DNA of 64,000 nt from Austropuccinia psidii (Eukaryota; Basidiomycota; Pucciniomycetes; Pucciniales; Sphaerophragmiaceae), in assembly GCA_023105745.1 (NCBI GenBank), contig JALGQZ010000011.1:12920975-12984974 (forward strand), in the 5' to 3' direction. Position numbers and translations under genes: made by a program. Positions 47,839 through 59,792 of this stretch are shown here, piece by piece (position 1 is the first letter of the stretch; each line of letters opens with the position of its first letter). Below the pieces are notes generated by a model. The model saw only the letters and a program-made list of their open reading frames with translations, made no database searches and was not told the origin of the DNA.

Positions 47839-48430
47839 GTCAATTTAAAGATAAAAGGTGAAAATATAAGATAAAATACACACCTTTTGGTGGTAATTTA
47901 GCGTTTTCTGAGTTAAATAAGGTGCCTCTTTTAGCAATTTGCACCTCAATACTGTCTTCAGATTCTGCTTCTGAAGATTCTGGACTAGTGATATATCTTT
48001 TACTGAGTCTGTTGCCAGGTGCACAGTATTTGATTAAAGACACTAAAAGAATTATAAAAGAGAAAAAATTATTTTTTATACTTTTTAAAATATTTTTTAA
48101 ACATTTTTTATAAGTTTTATAATTTTTAATATTAAAGAAATTTTTTTTTTTTCAAGAAAGAAAATTAAAATTTAAGATTTTGAATGAAAATTAATTCAGA
48201 GTAACTCAAAGAATAATTTTATAAGTTTTTGGATGTGAAAAAGGCACATGTAAAAACAGTATAAAATTAAACCAAATTCCTCAATGAAAAAGATTTCCAA
48301 AACAATTTCAAAAATAAGAATTATTTTCACTTCAAAATGAAAGAAAAAATTATTAAATTAATATATTTTAGAACTTAAAAATATATTAATTAAGGGTACA
48401 AGGTTCAAAATACATGGCCAGCCCCCCAAA

Positions 48431-50353
48431 TGTAAGATGTGACTATGAAACTGATGATAATATCACTATTAATCAACAGTACTATTTCTGTTCTTATGAA
48501 CTATAATAATAAGATATTATTATAACCACAATTAAATAATTAAAGAATTATTTCTTTCACGTGTTAAGCACTACTAGTGATATTAACAGTGAGCAAGTAA
48601 TTGTCTACTAGAATCAACTACAAGAAGATTTTAATAATAAAAACTGCTTTTATTAAAATGATAAAATTATTTTAATATATAATTATCTTTGGCAAGAATA
48701 ATTATAATGATAATTCTTGAAGAAAACTAATTTTGGAGAAGAACTTTAACAATTAAAGATAAATCACTCACTAATATTCCAAAGAGCTTATTGAAATATA
48801 AGATAGAGAGATTTGACGTAGATTTATGGATTTTAAGGATCAAAATGGATTTATAACAGTATTACAACAATATATGGTTGGATTATATGATTTCACGTCT
48901 TTCTGATTGATTCTGAAAGATTAAAACACTTAAGAATAACTGAACTAATACTTACTTGTTGGTAATAATGATTTGAAATGATAATAAGATGATGATGTGG
49001 AAAAAACAGCAAGAAGAGGCTTCTTTTAAGTCAACAACAGCTCACAGAGGCTTGCCATGGAGAAAACTGAAAAGCAAGTGAGTGAGAAAACAATAAGCCT
49101 TTCTGGATTATTGATTGCATAATCTGTTGTCACATAAGATTATCATAATTACTTAATTGATGCTTTTATGTGACTACCAACCCCAATATGGTTAAGAATA
49201 AAAGGAGTAACATCTGTAAATCTTCATTTATTCCAAAATAATCATTGATTTCTCAAAGTTATCAGTGCTATTGCCAATTTCATCACAGGAAGTAATTACT
49301 GTGAATTTTTGAAGATTCAGTGTTTCATGTAGAATAGTCAAAAATGGACTGTAAGTAAAACTTTAAATTTTACCAGTAAAGATATAATTCTTTTTGGTTG
49401 TACCATAGATAATACAGTTCTGCATTGGTCCTGAAAGTTCCAGAAAGATTCATTAAGAATTGTATTTTGAATGAATTTTTGAAGTTTTTACCTCATTTCT
49501 ATGTAGAATTGCAAATATCAGTGTTTCACTGGTTGCTATGAGGTAATTCAATAGATATAAGTCCAAAAAGGGTTTTAATTACTCTTTTGGGGTTTATCCA
49601 TGGAAAATAATTAAGAATTGACATGTTTACAGGAGTCTAAGTAGCTTTTTACCTCCTTGGCACGTCAAAATAGCAGGTTATTTGCTATTTTCTTAAGATT
49701 TACAGTAGTTGTGACATGGTAACCAAGTTCCCAAAAGGTTCTAGTTTAAAAATTAGGCCAAGATCAGCCATGGATCCAACCTTTGCAGTTGCCCACACCT
49801 CTGAGGCCTCAGAAGTTGAGTACCCTGGCTCTCTTAGATGTCTTTTGTCCCCCTTGCCTATTTTGCACATCAAAATAGTAATTTAAGCTTAAAGTGAGAT
49901 ATCCACTATGGGTGTACCAAACATCCATGTAAGAATACCATGATATTAAGTTCTCAAAACATGCATAACACTATTATTAGTGTATATGTAACATGAAAGT
50001 TCTCACTTTCCCATTGTTTTGGTGTGAATTTAAGAAAAACAAAAGTTTTCACAGATCTTTTATGTGGTATTGATGATGTGGTATTGAAGCATTTTCCATT
50101 TTACCACCTCAAAGAGTTAATTTGAGCTTATTCACTCTATGGAGCTACCCTAGGTGAATTTTAGTGTGGAATCCAAATCTGGCCTTACATTCATGGATTT
50201 ACTTACTCAATAAAAAGTTATTCATTTTTTCTGAAATCAAAAATGATGAATTTTGGATATATGAATGACTTATGAGTTATGCATAATTCAAAATTTCTTT
50301 TTTAAGATAATTGTGGCCTATTTGGGTATGTAAAATATACCTCAAGGCTCACA
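48431..50353 (-). repeat. 5' LTR of element B
   Basis: Reverse-strand TGTGAGCCTTGAG ... TCACATCTTACA, 1923 bp, followed (reverse strand) by the putative primer site at 48413-48428. Confidence 0.92.
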
Positions 50354-51213
50354 GATCCACAGGCAACAGGGGATTCCACCCTTTCTCTACCACTGCAGGT
50401 GTTTTTCCTGTGGTGGTGTGCTGACTTGTATTATAAGCCAGTTGGACAGCTGGTAGAAGGGTAACCCAGTCATGGGTGTATCCTTCATGGTCCTTGTATT
50501 CCATGCCATAGGCACAGAACCTTCTAAGGATGTCTTCCATATTCTGGATCATCCTCTCAGCTAGGCCATCTGTTTGGGGATGGTAAGCTGTGGAAAAAGC
50601 AAGCTTGGTGCCAAGCATGTCATACAAGTTGGTCCAAAATTCAGATGTGAATTTTGGGTCCCTATCACTAATGATGATTTTAGGGACTCCACAGGTGGAT
50701 ATGATGTTATTCCAAAATAACAGGGCAGTATCCATGGCTGTATCCCCTTTGTGGCATGGTAGAAACCTCATGCTCTTGCTGAACCTATCAACTATGATCA
50801 AGCAGGCATTGTAGTTTTCTTTGCCTCCTGGGACAAGTCCTGTAACCCTGTCCATGTTGATGGTTTCCCATGGGTGTTTGAGTTCTTCTATATGTTGAAG
50901 TAACCCATACTTCTTCCCATGTTTCCTATTTGCCTTTTGGCATCTTTCATAAGTATTGATGTATTCTCCCAACTCTTGTTCCCACTTGGGCCACCAAGCT
51001 GTGCTTTCTACCCTCTCCTTAGTCCTGTCCTCACTCATGTGTCCCATATAGGGGCAGTCATGGCATTCCTGCAGGATCAAGGAGATGTGGTCTCTGTCTA
51101 CCACTGTGAGTGCACTTGTGTCTTTCTCTCTGTGATAGAGCAGGCCATCTATAAGGAAGAACTTGTTATCCTTATAGGCCCTCAACCAGGGTTCTTCCAG
51201 CTGGGATTCCAGT
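50354..51213 (-). pseudogene. Element D integrase core (part between the N and B insertions)
   Basis: On the reverse strand the frame reads [20 protein letters not shown], a zinc-binding region ([28 protein letters not shown]), the first catalytic Asp ([11 protein letters not shown]), [14 protein letters not shown] and [20 protein letters not shown]. The first Cys of the usual CxxC is Tyr here. The frame is open throughout. On the right it continues, across element N, into 61787 onward, and on the left, across element B, into 37392. Confidence 0.9.
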
Positions 51214-53169
51214 TGTAAGGTTTGACTATGAAACAATAAGTAAAAATTACTAATATTTTACTTATTGTACTATGAATGTCCTTATAAATGAAATAAATAA
51301 GATAAAAAATAATTATAATAATAAAGAATTATTATAATTATGGCGTAAAAATAATTATATTATTAATAAAATATAATATAATAAAATAACTAATATATTT
51401 AAAAGCACTTTATTATTGTTACAAACAAATAATAAAGGCCTAACAATTTTTTTTTATTAATAAAAAACAATTAATAACAATAATATTACCAATATTAAAG
51501 TTATAAATTAATATAAATACTATTTATATTAATTAAAGAATTATTAAAATAAGAGAAAATAACCTACTTTTAACACTTAATATAATAATTTTGAAATATT
51601 TTACGCCAAAAAATATAAATACAACCTTTTCAAATTGTATTTACAATAAAAATAAAGAAAAATTACTAATATTCTTGATTTTTACGTGGAAATGAGTTTT
51701 TAGAGAGATTTTTAGCAAAAACAATTAAATAAATGATTTAATCACGTCAAAATAGATGATTATAACAAAAGTGGTCTTTGGTCTTTAATAATGGAATAGT
51801 TTTATATATAAAGAATAAAGAAATTACGTTTGATTTAATTGATTTAATATTTTTGATGCGTCTGAGGGGAAAACAGAGCAAAAAGAGCTCTATTTATAGT
51901 AAATACCTCCCTCCTAGAGTCCAACAGGCTTCTAGTAGACGTTTACTGATCATATACACTGGAATTGATCAATATTTTAAGGCTTGAGGATGACTACATA
52001 ATGATCAAACCATATTACATCATTATTACACCATTATTTAGAGTTATCACTATAACTCTAAGTTTGATGACATCAGAGGCTTGGCAGAACCCCAAATTTC
52101 GTGAACGTTATTAGTTTTAATAATAAACTAATAGTATTCACCAATTTTATCACACATATGATTGTTAAACTTAATTTAAGGTTACAGTGAGTGATCATAA
52201 CTGCTCAAATTAAGCTCAAACTTTGATCTTTAATAACTTTTAGGTTTTACACGCTACAGTAATTCAGAGAGTGAATTCTGATAGCCTGACATAAAATTAT
52301 TATGCTGCCAAGAGCTGTTCATTACATCATCAAAACTCTAATTTTGATGATTTTTCTTGTAACTCATCTTTTCTGTCGAAATTCAATATTTTAAACTTCA
52401 AATCATGATTTCAGGGGGTTATACCCTGAATTTAATAATACGAATTACATCATTCTTCACCGAATGAGCTAGTAGAATCCAACTGTGTACTTTATTTTAA
52501 GTTTGGACCACTTTCACAACAAAGTGGTCAACAGCTCTGTTGATTTTTATCAATATTTCATCACAGGTTATAGCCTTGTTTATAAATTGTAAAATAAAGC
52601 TCATATCTGTGTTGTTACAGTAATTACGTGGTAACTTCATTTTTGGTTCATCACTCTATCTTGTATAGCTAAAGAGATATTAGCTATGATCCTTGAATAT
52701 ATGCGTTGACCAAAAAAGTGCATATATTCAGGTTAATTCCTTAAGTATTAACTTTGGTAATTAGCTCATTAATTGTTTTATGTGTGGGTTTAATGGGGAA
52801 TCCAATGATACAATTTATTTCACATGTTGCTTCATTGGTTCTTGAAATAAATAAGGATTTATGGTTTTTATAAGGTATTATTCGTTATAACTCATTAAAT
52901 ATTGGCTTTACAGATATGCCATAAAAATGGTATATGTGTATTTTACGATGGGGAATCCAATGGTATAGTTTATTTCACATGTTGATTCATTGGTTTTTAA
53001 GGTAAACCAAGCTTTGTACCAATTTATGGTATTTTTTGTATTTTTAAAGTAATTATTTTTAATGTGTAATTATTCTAAGTCATTTTAATATAATTATCTT
53101 AAAGGTATAATTGCTCTAAGTATATTTTGTGACCTTATTGGGTATGTGGTCATATCTCAAAGGCTCACA
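51214..53169 (-). repeat. 3' LTR of element N
   Basis: Reverse-strand TGTGAGCCTTTGAGATATG ... CATAGTCAAACCTTACA, with a TATA box at 51891-51898. Same family as the solo LTR at 6791-8692. Confidence 0.92.
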
Positions 53170-53287
53170 TTCCATACCACCAAAAAAGATTGTACCACAA
53201 TCTGATATGTGTGATTAGGGTATCATGCACTGTCCTACCTCTTCAGTAGACGTTACCAGTCTTGAATCTCAATAATGCTTGATTTTA

Positions 53288-54767
53288 TTATTCTTTAGGT
53301 TTTCTTTCATGTCTAAACCTCCTTAGTAGTTTATCAGCATTTGTTATATCTTTCTCAAGTAGCCATTCATCTTCTTGAGTTGGATTTCTATACCTTACAA
53401 GGTATTCTCTTTCTTTTTTGTTTCTTGTCCTTCTTTCTTTAAGAACTTTCATAATTTTCTTTTCTTCTCCTTCTTCCAAAGGGGGGATCTCAAGTGGGGG
53501 TTTATTTCTTAGTGGAAATAATTCCTTGTCACTTGAGCTGTAAGGTTTTATTAGACTTACAGGGAAAGTTGGGTGTTTGTTCATTGAATCACCTGTGAGT
53601 TCCAATTGTACAGCATTGGGTCCATGAAGTGCTTTTATCATAAATGGTCCTTCAAAGGAATCTTTCAATTTCTTTGGTCCTTTCATGTTATTAAAATTAA
53701 GAGTTTATACTAACACCAAATCTTCTATTTTGAAGTTAGGTGGTTTATGAATTTTGTCCCATCTTTCCTTTGCATATTTGAAAGAGTCTTGCATGGATCT
53801 GTTTGCATGGTGTCTTGCTTTGTCAAGCATTATTTCAAAGCTGCTTGCTGTTGGGTGTATATCCACTAAGTCCTTTTTGAGGGTATCATAAGGAAGTCTT
53901 GGATTCCAACCTTTTTCTAGCATTGCTGGTGTTTTTCCAATAGAAGAATGGATTGATGTTTTATATGCCAGTTCCAGTGCTGGTATTATTGAACACCAAT
54001 CATGGGTGAAACCATCAGAATCTTTGAATTCTAGCCCATAAGCACAGCATCTTCTGATCATGTCCTCTAAGGTCTGTATCATTCTTTCTGCTAAACCATC
54101 AGTTTGAGGATGATAAGCTGTTGAGAATGATAGCTTTGTCCCAAACAAGTTATGGAGAATTTGTCCATAATGCTGAAGTGAACTTTGGGTCTCTGTCACT
54201 TATAATGTTTTGGAATAAGCCTGTGTGGCTAATGACTTTATTCCATATCATTATGGCTGTATCCATAGCTGTGTCATCTTTGTGACATGGTAAGAACATG
54301 GGAGTTTTACTGTACCTGTCAACTAACACTAGGCATGCATTATAACTCCTGTCTCCTCCTGGAGGTAATGCTGTTACCCAATCCATATGAACTATTTCTC
54401 ATGGGGATTTTGGTTCTTGGATTTGGATCATCATTCCAAATTTCTTTCCTGTGGCTCTGTTGGCTTTTTGGAATCTGTCACAGGTTTGGCAGTACTCTGC
54501 AACATCTTTCTTCCAATTTGGCCACCAAGAGCAGGTTTTCACCCTCTCTAGTGTCCTATCTTCTGAGAGATGTCCAGATGAAACACTATCATGACACTCA
54601 TGTAAAATAGTGTTTATTAGTGTTCTATCTGTTAAGGTCACAACACATGTGTGTTTTGTTCTATGGTAGAGGATTCCATAAAGGAGGTGGAATCTTCCTT
54701 CATCATATGCCTTTTTCCATGTTTCATCTAGTTTTGATGAAAGTGATGGGTCTTTGCAGTCTTTCAT
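53288..54767 (-). pseudogene. Element N integrase and chromodomain
   Basis: On the reverse strand: zinc-binding region (ILHECHDSVSSGHLSEDRTL; YCQTCDRF), catalytic core ([38 protein letters not shown]), integrase tail (FPVSLIKPYSSSDKELFP) and chromodomain (EYLVRYRNPTQEDEWLLEKD). Breaks are a stop at 54399-54401, a frameshift at about 54170-54190 and a stop at 53705-53707. This is the best-preserved chromodomain integrase in the window and closely resembles the one at 2-724. Confidence 0.9.
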
Positions 54768-54812
54768 TAGAAGTTGGCTTAAGATATGGCAATTTTTGTC
54801 TGTCTTATAGCT

Positions 54813-56330
54813 TTATTTAACTTGGTTAAAGAATTCTGTGCCAATTTCTGTAACACATATTCCTTCTATATGGTGTTCTTCTTGTGGTACCCATGATGGA
54901 TTGTCAGGGGTATATGCTAAAGCCCATCTGCTAAGACCATCTGCATTTTTATGAATATTTCCAGATTTATGCACAATAGTCATATTTCCTCTATATTCTT
55001 GGATAGCAATTTGCCATCTCAGCATATGTCTATTTGGGGTTTTCTGGTTTAATAGAGATTTTACAGCATTACAGTCTGTGATTACATCAAATACTGTGCC
55101 ATCCAAATAATAATGCAGTTTTTCTAAAGCCCACACTAAGCATAAGCATTCCATTTGGCTGGCTCCATACCTTGCTTCTGTTAGCTTTATCTGCCTTGAA
55201 ATGAAACAAATTGGTCCTTCCACTGGTTTATCATTGATAATTTGTGTTTGGTGAAGTGCAGCACCTAGTCCTTCTCCACAAGCATCAATGTATAGCTTGA
55301 AGGGTAGTTTCCAATCTGGCATTAGAAGAAATGGGGCATTTGTTAGTGAATTTTTCAATTCTTCATATGCCTTGACCCTTTCTTCAGTCACTCCATAAAC
55401 TCTTTGTTGGTCACATAATTTATATAAGGATTTGGCAATTTTCGCAAAGTCCTTTGTATGCTGTCTATAGTAACCAGCAAATCCTAAAAATGATCGCATT
55501 TCTTTTTTGGTTTGAAGCATTGGTTTAAGTAGTACTTCTGCCACTTTATTTTTGTCTACACCTAGTCTAAGGCCAGATACAACATGTCCTAGTGCTTTTA
55601 GCTCACTATATGCAAAATGACACTTTTTCAAGGAAATTTTCATATTTACTTGTACTATTTTCTGAAGTACTCTTTCTAGTCTTGTAAGGTGGCTTTCCCA
55701 AGTCTCTGAGCAGACTATAATATCATCAATATAGATAATTAACCATCCTTCTGATAATTCTTCAGGGAATATGGTATTCATCATTCTTTGATAATGGGAA
55801 GGTGCATTTTTTATCCCAAATGGAATTCTCAAGTATTCAAAAATTACAATATGCACTATTATTCTTATTAGTTTCTTGGCATTGTCTGTTAAGACATTTT
55901 GATGAAAACCCTTAAGAGCATCCATAGCTGTAATGAACTTAGCTTGTGACAATTGGGTCAATGTCTCATGGATTCTAGGTATTGGATATCTGTCTGGAAT
56001 GGTATAGGTGTTCAGGGCTCTGAAGTCTCCTACCATCCTTGACTTTCCATTATGCCAAGTTATAATGACAGGTGTAGTGACTTCTACCTGTTCATTATGT
56101 CCTACCTTTCTCAGTACTCCAAGGTCCATTAATTCTTTAATGTGTACCTCTAAGGCTTCTCTGGCTCTTGGAATAGCTGGGTAAGCTGGTCTCCTTAGTA
56201 AGGGTGGGTAAGGCTTTTCCACATTAAGAATTATGTCTACTTCATGCCCAATTATAGCACCTAGTGGCTCTTTGTCAGTTGAAAAGGCATTTTTGTACTT
56301 AAATAAGAGGTCAATTAATTTTTCTTTCAT
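54813..56330 (-). CDS. Element N reverse transcriptase and RNase H
   Basis: A 505-codon uninterrupted frame. The reverse transcriptase has [17 protein letters not shown] (motif A Asp), [16 protein letters not shown] and [12 protein letters not shown] (YIDD, motif C). The connection has [20 protein letters not shown]. RNase H follows with [48 protein letters not shown] and [12 protein letters not shown], so its catalytic acidic residues are present. It is in line with protease upstream and integrase downstream, separated by single stops. Confidence 0.93.
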   Translation of the reverse strand: MKEKLIDLLFKYKNAFSTDKEPLGAIIGHEVDIILNVEKPYPPLLRRPAYPAIPRAREALEVHIKELMDLGVLRKVGHNEQVEVTTPVIITWHNGKSRMVGDFRALNTYTIPDRYPIPRIHETLTQLSQAKFITAMDALKGFHQNVLTDNAKKLIRIIVHIVIFEYLRIPFGIKNAPSHYQRMMNTIFPEELSEGWLIIYIDDIIVCSETWESHLTRLERVLQKIVQVNMKISLKKCHFAYSELKALGHVVSGLRLGVDKNKVAEVLLKPMLQTKKEMRSFLGFAGYYRQHTKDFAKIAKSLYKLCDQQRVYGVTEERVKAYEELKNSLTNAPFLLMPDWKLPFKLYIDACGEGLGAALHQTQIINDKPVEGPICFISRQIKLTEARYGASQMECLCLVWALEKLHYYLDGTVFDVITDCNAVKSLLNQKTPNRHMLRWQIAIQEYRGNMTIVHKSGNIHKNADGLSRWALAYTPDNPSWVPQEEHHIEGICVTEIGTEFFNQVK

Positions 56331-56372
56331 TCTTTCTGTTAATTCTTGATTGAATTCTTCCTCTTTAAGTTG

Positions 56373-57452
56373 TTAAGATATAAAAAGATCCTTTTCTGGA
56401 ATCTTTTCTTCATTCTTAATAACTGTAATTTGTTTTTTGTTATTTAAGAAGCCAAACTTTTGTCTTTTGCTGTCTCCTATAGTAAAATATCTATCCTTCT
56501 GGTTAGAGATATCTATACCATAGATTGATAAGTAGTCATTTCCCAGGATAAAGTGATTACTGGTACAGTTGTCCATTACCACAAATTCCACTTTCATTCT
56601 GACACATTGTGAAGGATGAGGAAAAATTAGTGTTAAATCAATTATTCCAAGGGGCTTCATGCTCTCACTTGCACTACTGAATTTGACACCTTGTATTGGC
56701 ATAAGCTTTTCTTGCCAGTCTGGGACAATGGTTTTTAAATAACTTTTGCCAACACAGGTGCAATATGCTCCTGTATCTAAGTTAACTTTTCCTTCTTGGT
56801 TATCAAACATAACAATACTTATACTTGATTTTCCAGCTGTATATCCCATTCCTCTTGCAGGTTTGGTTCTATACATTTTGGCATCTTGTATATTTGTCAG
56901 GTTTGTGTCATGTGTCCCAACTTGTGGTAAGTTTGAGTTAACATCCAGTACTTCATAAATTATATCAATATTATTAATTTGTGCATTAATTATATTGATT
57001 TCATCACTTTCAGAGCTTTCTGACTCTTCTGTCTCTTTTTCAGAGTCAGATTCCTCCTCTTTGTCATTGTGGCTTTCTGTTTCCACTATTTCATTGATCT
57101 TTGGCTTTTTGAGGCAATCATTGGCTAAGTGTCCAATACCTCCACATTTATGGCATTTTCCTTGCTCATTATTGCTGGATGTATTGGGCTTGAAAGATTC
57201 TTTTAATTTATCTTTTTTGATAAATGGCTTATTTGGGCTTTTAATGTCCAATTTCTTCCAAGTTCTTCCAATTTTTGTTCTAGTCACTATACCTTCTAGT
57301 GCATTTATATATTCTTCTGTGGAGCATGGTTCTACACACCTGCTTCTCAGGGCATGTTCTAGTTCCCCTCCACATTTCTTAAGTATTTTCATGTGCACCA
57401 TTTTTTGTGACATTTCTGGGTACAGTGCATTAAGCCTTTCAACTTGTTTCAA
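56373..57452 (-). CDS. Element N gag C-terminus, zinc knuckle and protease
   Basis: On the reverse strand: end of capsid (HMKILKKCGGELEHALRSRC), a CCHC knuckle (CHKCGGIGHLANDC), an acidic Ser/Glu-rich linker, protease motif KVNLDTGAYCTCVG and VVMDNCTSNHFILGNDYLSI. It shares a frame with the main gag part upstream (58391-57567), with stops between them from 57567 to about 57453. Confidence 0.9.
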   Translation of the reverse strand: MKQVERLNALYPEMSQKMVHMKILKKCGGELEHALRSRCVEPCSTEEYINALEGIVTRTKIGRTWKKLDIKSPNKPFIKKDKLKESFKPNTSSNNEQGKCHKCGGIGHLANDCLKKPKINEIVETESHNDKEEESDSEKETEESESSESDEINIINAQINNIDIIYEVLDVNSNLPQVGTHDTNLTNIQDAKMYRTKPARGMGYTAGKSSISIVMFDNQEGKVNLDTGAYCTCVGKSYLKTIVPDWQEKLMPIQGVKFSSASESMKPLGIIDLTLIFPHPSQCVRMKVEFVVMDNCTSNHFILGNDYLSIYGIDISNQKDRYFTIGDSKRQKFGFLNNKKQITVIKNEEKIPEKDLFIS

Positions 57453-57566
57453 GAACCAAGTTAAAGTTTTATCTTTCTCTGGGTCAAAGAAAGAACTTTA
57501 AAATGCATTTTATATCTTATACCTCCAGGAATCATTTTCCCACTTGGTGATTATTTCTTGTTTCCA

Positions 57567-59087
57567 TCAAGACCAGGTATTTTTAACATTTGTTTGTCTT
57601 ATGCCATAATACCATCTTTTTGCAGATTTCTCAAACAATGAATGTAATCTTGCAGTGATTAATTCATCTGGTATGGCATAGTCTTCTTGTAACATGTCAA
57701 TTGTTTTAATAAATGACATGTGGTCATATTCACCTTCTCCTGTGAATGTTGGCCATTCTTTTAATTGAGGTGCTCCCTTCATTAAGACTTGGTTATTATC
57801 TTGGTGACTCAAGTCTGCTATGAAAGGATTTGTCAATTCCTCTTTTGTTTTAACAGGGCTTCTTATATCAGAAAATGGAGTTGATAACTTTCGCATATTT
57901 AAATTAGCCTCATTCATTTTATCCATTTTTTCAGTAATAAGCCTTATTTCACTTTGAATATCATCTTTTAGATGCATTCTTGCTTCATCACTTTTTTCCA
58001 CATGGTCCAAAAGTAATTTTTGGTGTGATGAAGTCTTTTCTTCAAATTTTTCTACAGAAATACTTAATTTGTTTAATTTTTCTGTAAGATTGTCGATACT
58101 CACATCATAATTGATTGTCAAAGTTTTCTCTTTGATATCACTTATGTATTTGTACAATTCTTGTTGTCCTTGTATTAATTTCTGAGTATTGTCAATTAAT
58201 ACTTTTGGTTTATTATTTTCAATCATAAATTTTATGTTATCAATTTCTTTCATATTTTGTACAACAAGTTTTGTTAAAGATGATAAGCTATTATTTATTT
58301 CTTGGAAAGATAATAAACTATTTTTAATGTCTTTAAGAGGTAAAATACTATTTTTAAGCTCTGTTAAAGTATTTACAACATCAGGAGACAAGGTTATTTC
58401 TTTGGGAAATGGGGTTGTCTCATTCTTTGTTCCTCTTTATCTTTGAATTCCATCAAAGTTCTGGCCATGTTGAAAACATTGTCCATGGCATCCTTTTGGA
58501 TTTTTGGGATCCTGTAGCTTGGGGAATATGGCTTCCTCCAATTCTTTTTCTTGTTCTTCTTCCCTTCTTGGGGAAGTGGGTTGGCTTGGGGCTTGCTGGT
58601 AGAAGCTACTGGGGCTTCTTCCTTGGTTGCCTCCCTCTTTTTGGTGTGGTAATCCTTGATTTTTTTGATTTGAGGTTTGGATGACAGTGGATTCCATCCA
58701 TTGGAGTATTTCACTATCTCCTCCTCTTTGAGGAACTTTTTCAGGATGTGCCAGGAGTTCATCACTCCTTGGTGTATTTGAGGCAGCATTCCCCAATCTT
58801 TGTCCTTGTACACTGTGTAATACTGCTTGTACTGGCTCATGTAGATGTCTATTTGAGCCCTAGGAATGTGATTTGTACCTATTTGAGTTACTCATACTTA
58901 GCTCCAATTCAGGTTCAGATATCATGGGCATTTCTGGGAGTTGCCTTTGGGATAAGGCACTTCCTTGTGTGGATTCTGTTCCACTGGGGATATTGCCCTT
59001 TCTTTTCCCTTTTGAGGGATCAGTTCTACCTCTGAGTCCAGCTCCATCTGATTGGATGGAGTATTGGGAACCTCTTCTGGTAGTCAT
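57567..59087 (-). pseudogene. Element N gag, N-terminal and capsid parts in alternating frames
   Basis: The reverse-strand ATG at 59087 opens a 75-codon frame (MTTRRGSQYSIQSDGAGLRG). A second frame (to TAA at 58394-58396) carries SQYKQYYTVYKDKDWG, GGWNPLS-like GWNPLSS and VFNMARTLMEFKDKEEQRM. The capsid part then returns to the first frame (58391-57567: coiled-coil-like Lys/Glu/Asn-rich region, then KEWPTFTGEGEYDHMSFIKT). The middle frame is the one conserved in A and B, so gag is read through two frame changes, or from spliced RNA, or as separate proteins. Confidence 0.78.
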
Positions 59088-59792
59088 AATTTAAGAAATA
59101 AGAGAATAAAATAAAAAGTATTTCAGGATAAAAATTCTTTTTATGGCAATTATAAAAGAGGTGCTCACCTTCAGAGTCTTGAATGGTGGGTCCTGGAAAG
59201 TCTGATTTCTTAGCTTTCTTTCATTTAGTGATAACTGGTGTTGGAGAACTTTGACAAGTTTCTTCCACCAATCTCTCAACAGTAGTTTGGTTATCCTCAA
59301 ACACTAAAAAAGACAAATAAATATAAGTCTTTTTATAAGAAGTGTTTTTTTGGCAAGATATGGCAATTTTCCATGTAGAAATTGCTTTTATATCTTTAAA
59401 AAATTGAAATGAATAAAAATGAATAAAAATAACTTTTTTATCGGTTTTTAATATTTTTTAATATTTTTAATATTTTTATTTTTAAGGAATAAAATGAAAA
59501 TTAATATGATTTGTTATAAATTTAAATTATAATAAAAATTATTTTTAATTTATAGAATATCTTTTTTAATCACTAGAGTCACTCAAAGAAAGTTCTTGCA
59601 AGTCTAAGGATGTGAAAAAACCACGTGTAAGACAGTACAATTGCTTTCCAAATGCCTCAATAGCTTTTAAAATCAATAAAATATAAAATTATTATATAAT
59701 TTTATGATTATAAATATAATTTATTATTGGATAAACCCAATTAGAATCTTTTTAAAGGTCTTTTAAGTAAATATCACGGCCAGGCCCCCAAA

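Larger units (their letters stand above)
37393..50353 (-). mobile_element. Element B: Gypsy retrotransposon inserted in D's integrase, itself invaded and deleted
   Basis: The outer ends are reverse-strand LTR ends: TGTAAGATGTGACTATG at 37393 and ...CTCAAGGCTCACA ending at 50353. Both sides are flanked by GATCC (37388-37392 and 50354-50358), a perfect 5-bp target duplication. Inside, from the right: 5' LTR (48431-50353), gag, protease, the start of reverse transcriptase ending at about 44743, then a foreign opposite-strand element (37900-44742), then 507 bp of B's other LTR. The rest of B's pol and most of that LTR are missing. The two B LTR parts differ by about 5% by eye. Confidence 0.9.

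Noticed and set aside
51778..51987. A 69-codon forward ORF conserved at 60406-60615.
   Set aside because: Both copies are in the two LTRs of element N, on the strand opposite to the element; the similarity is LTR identity.
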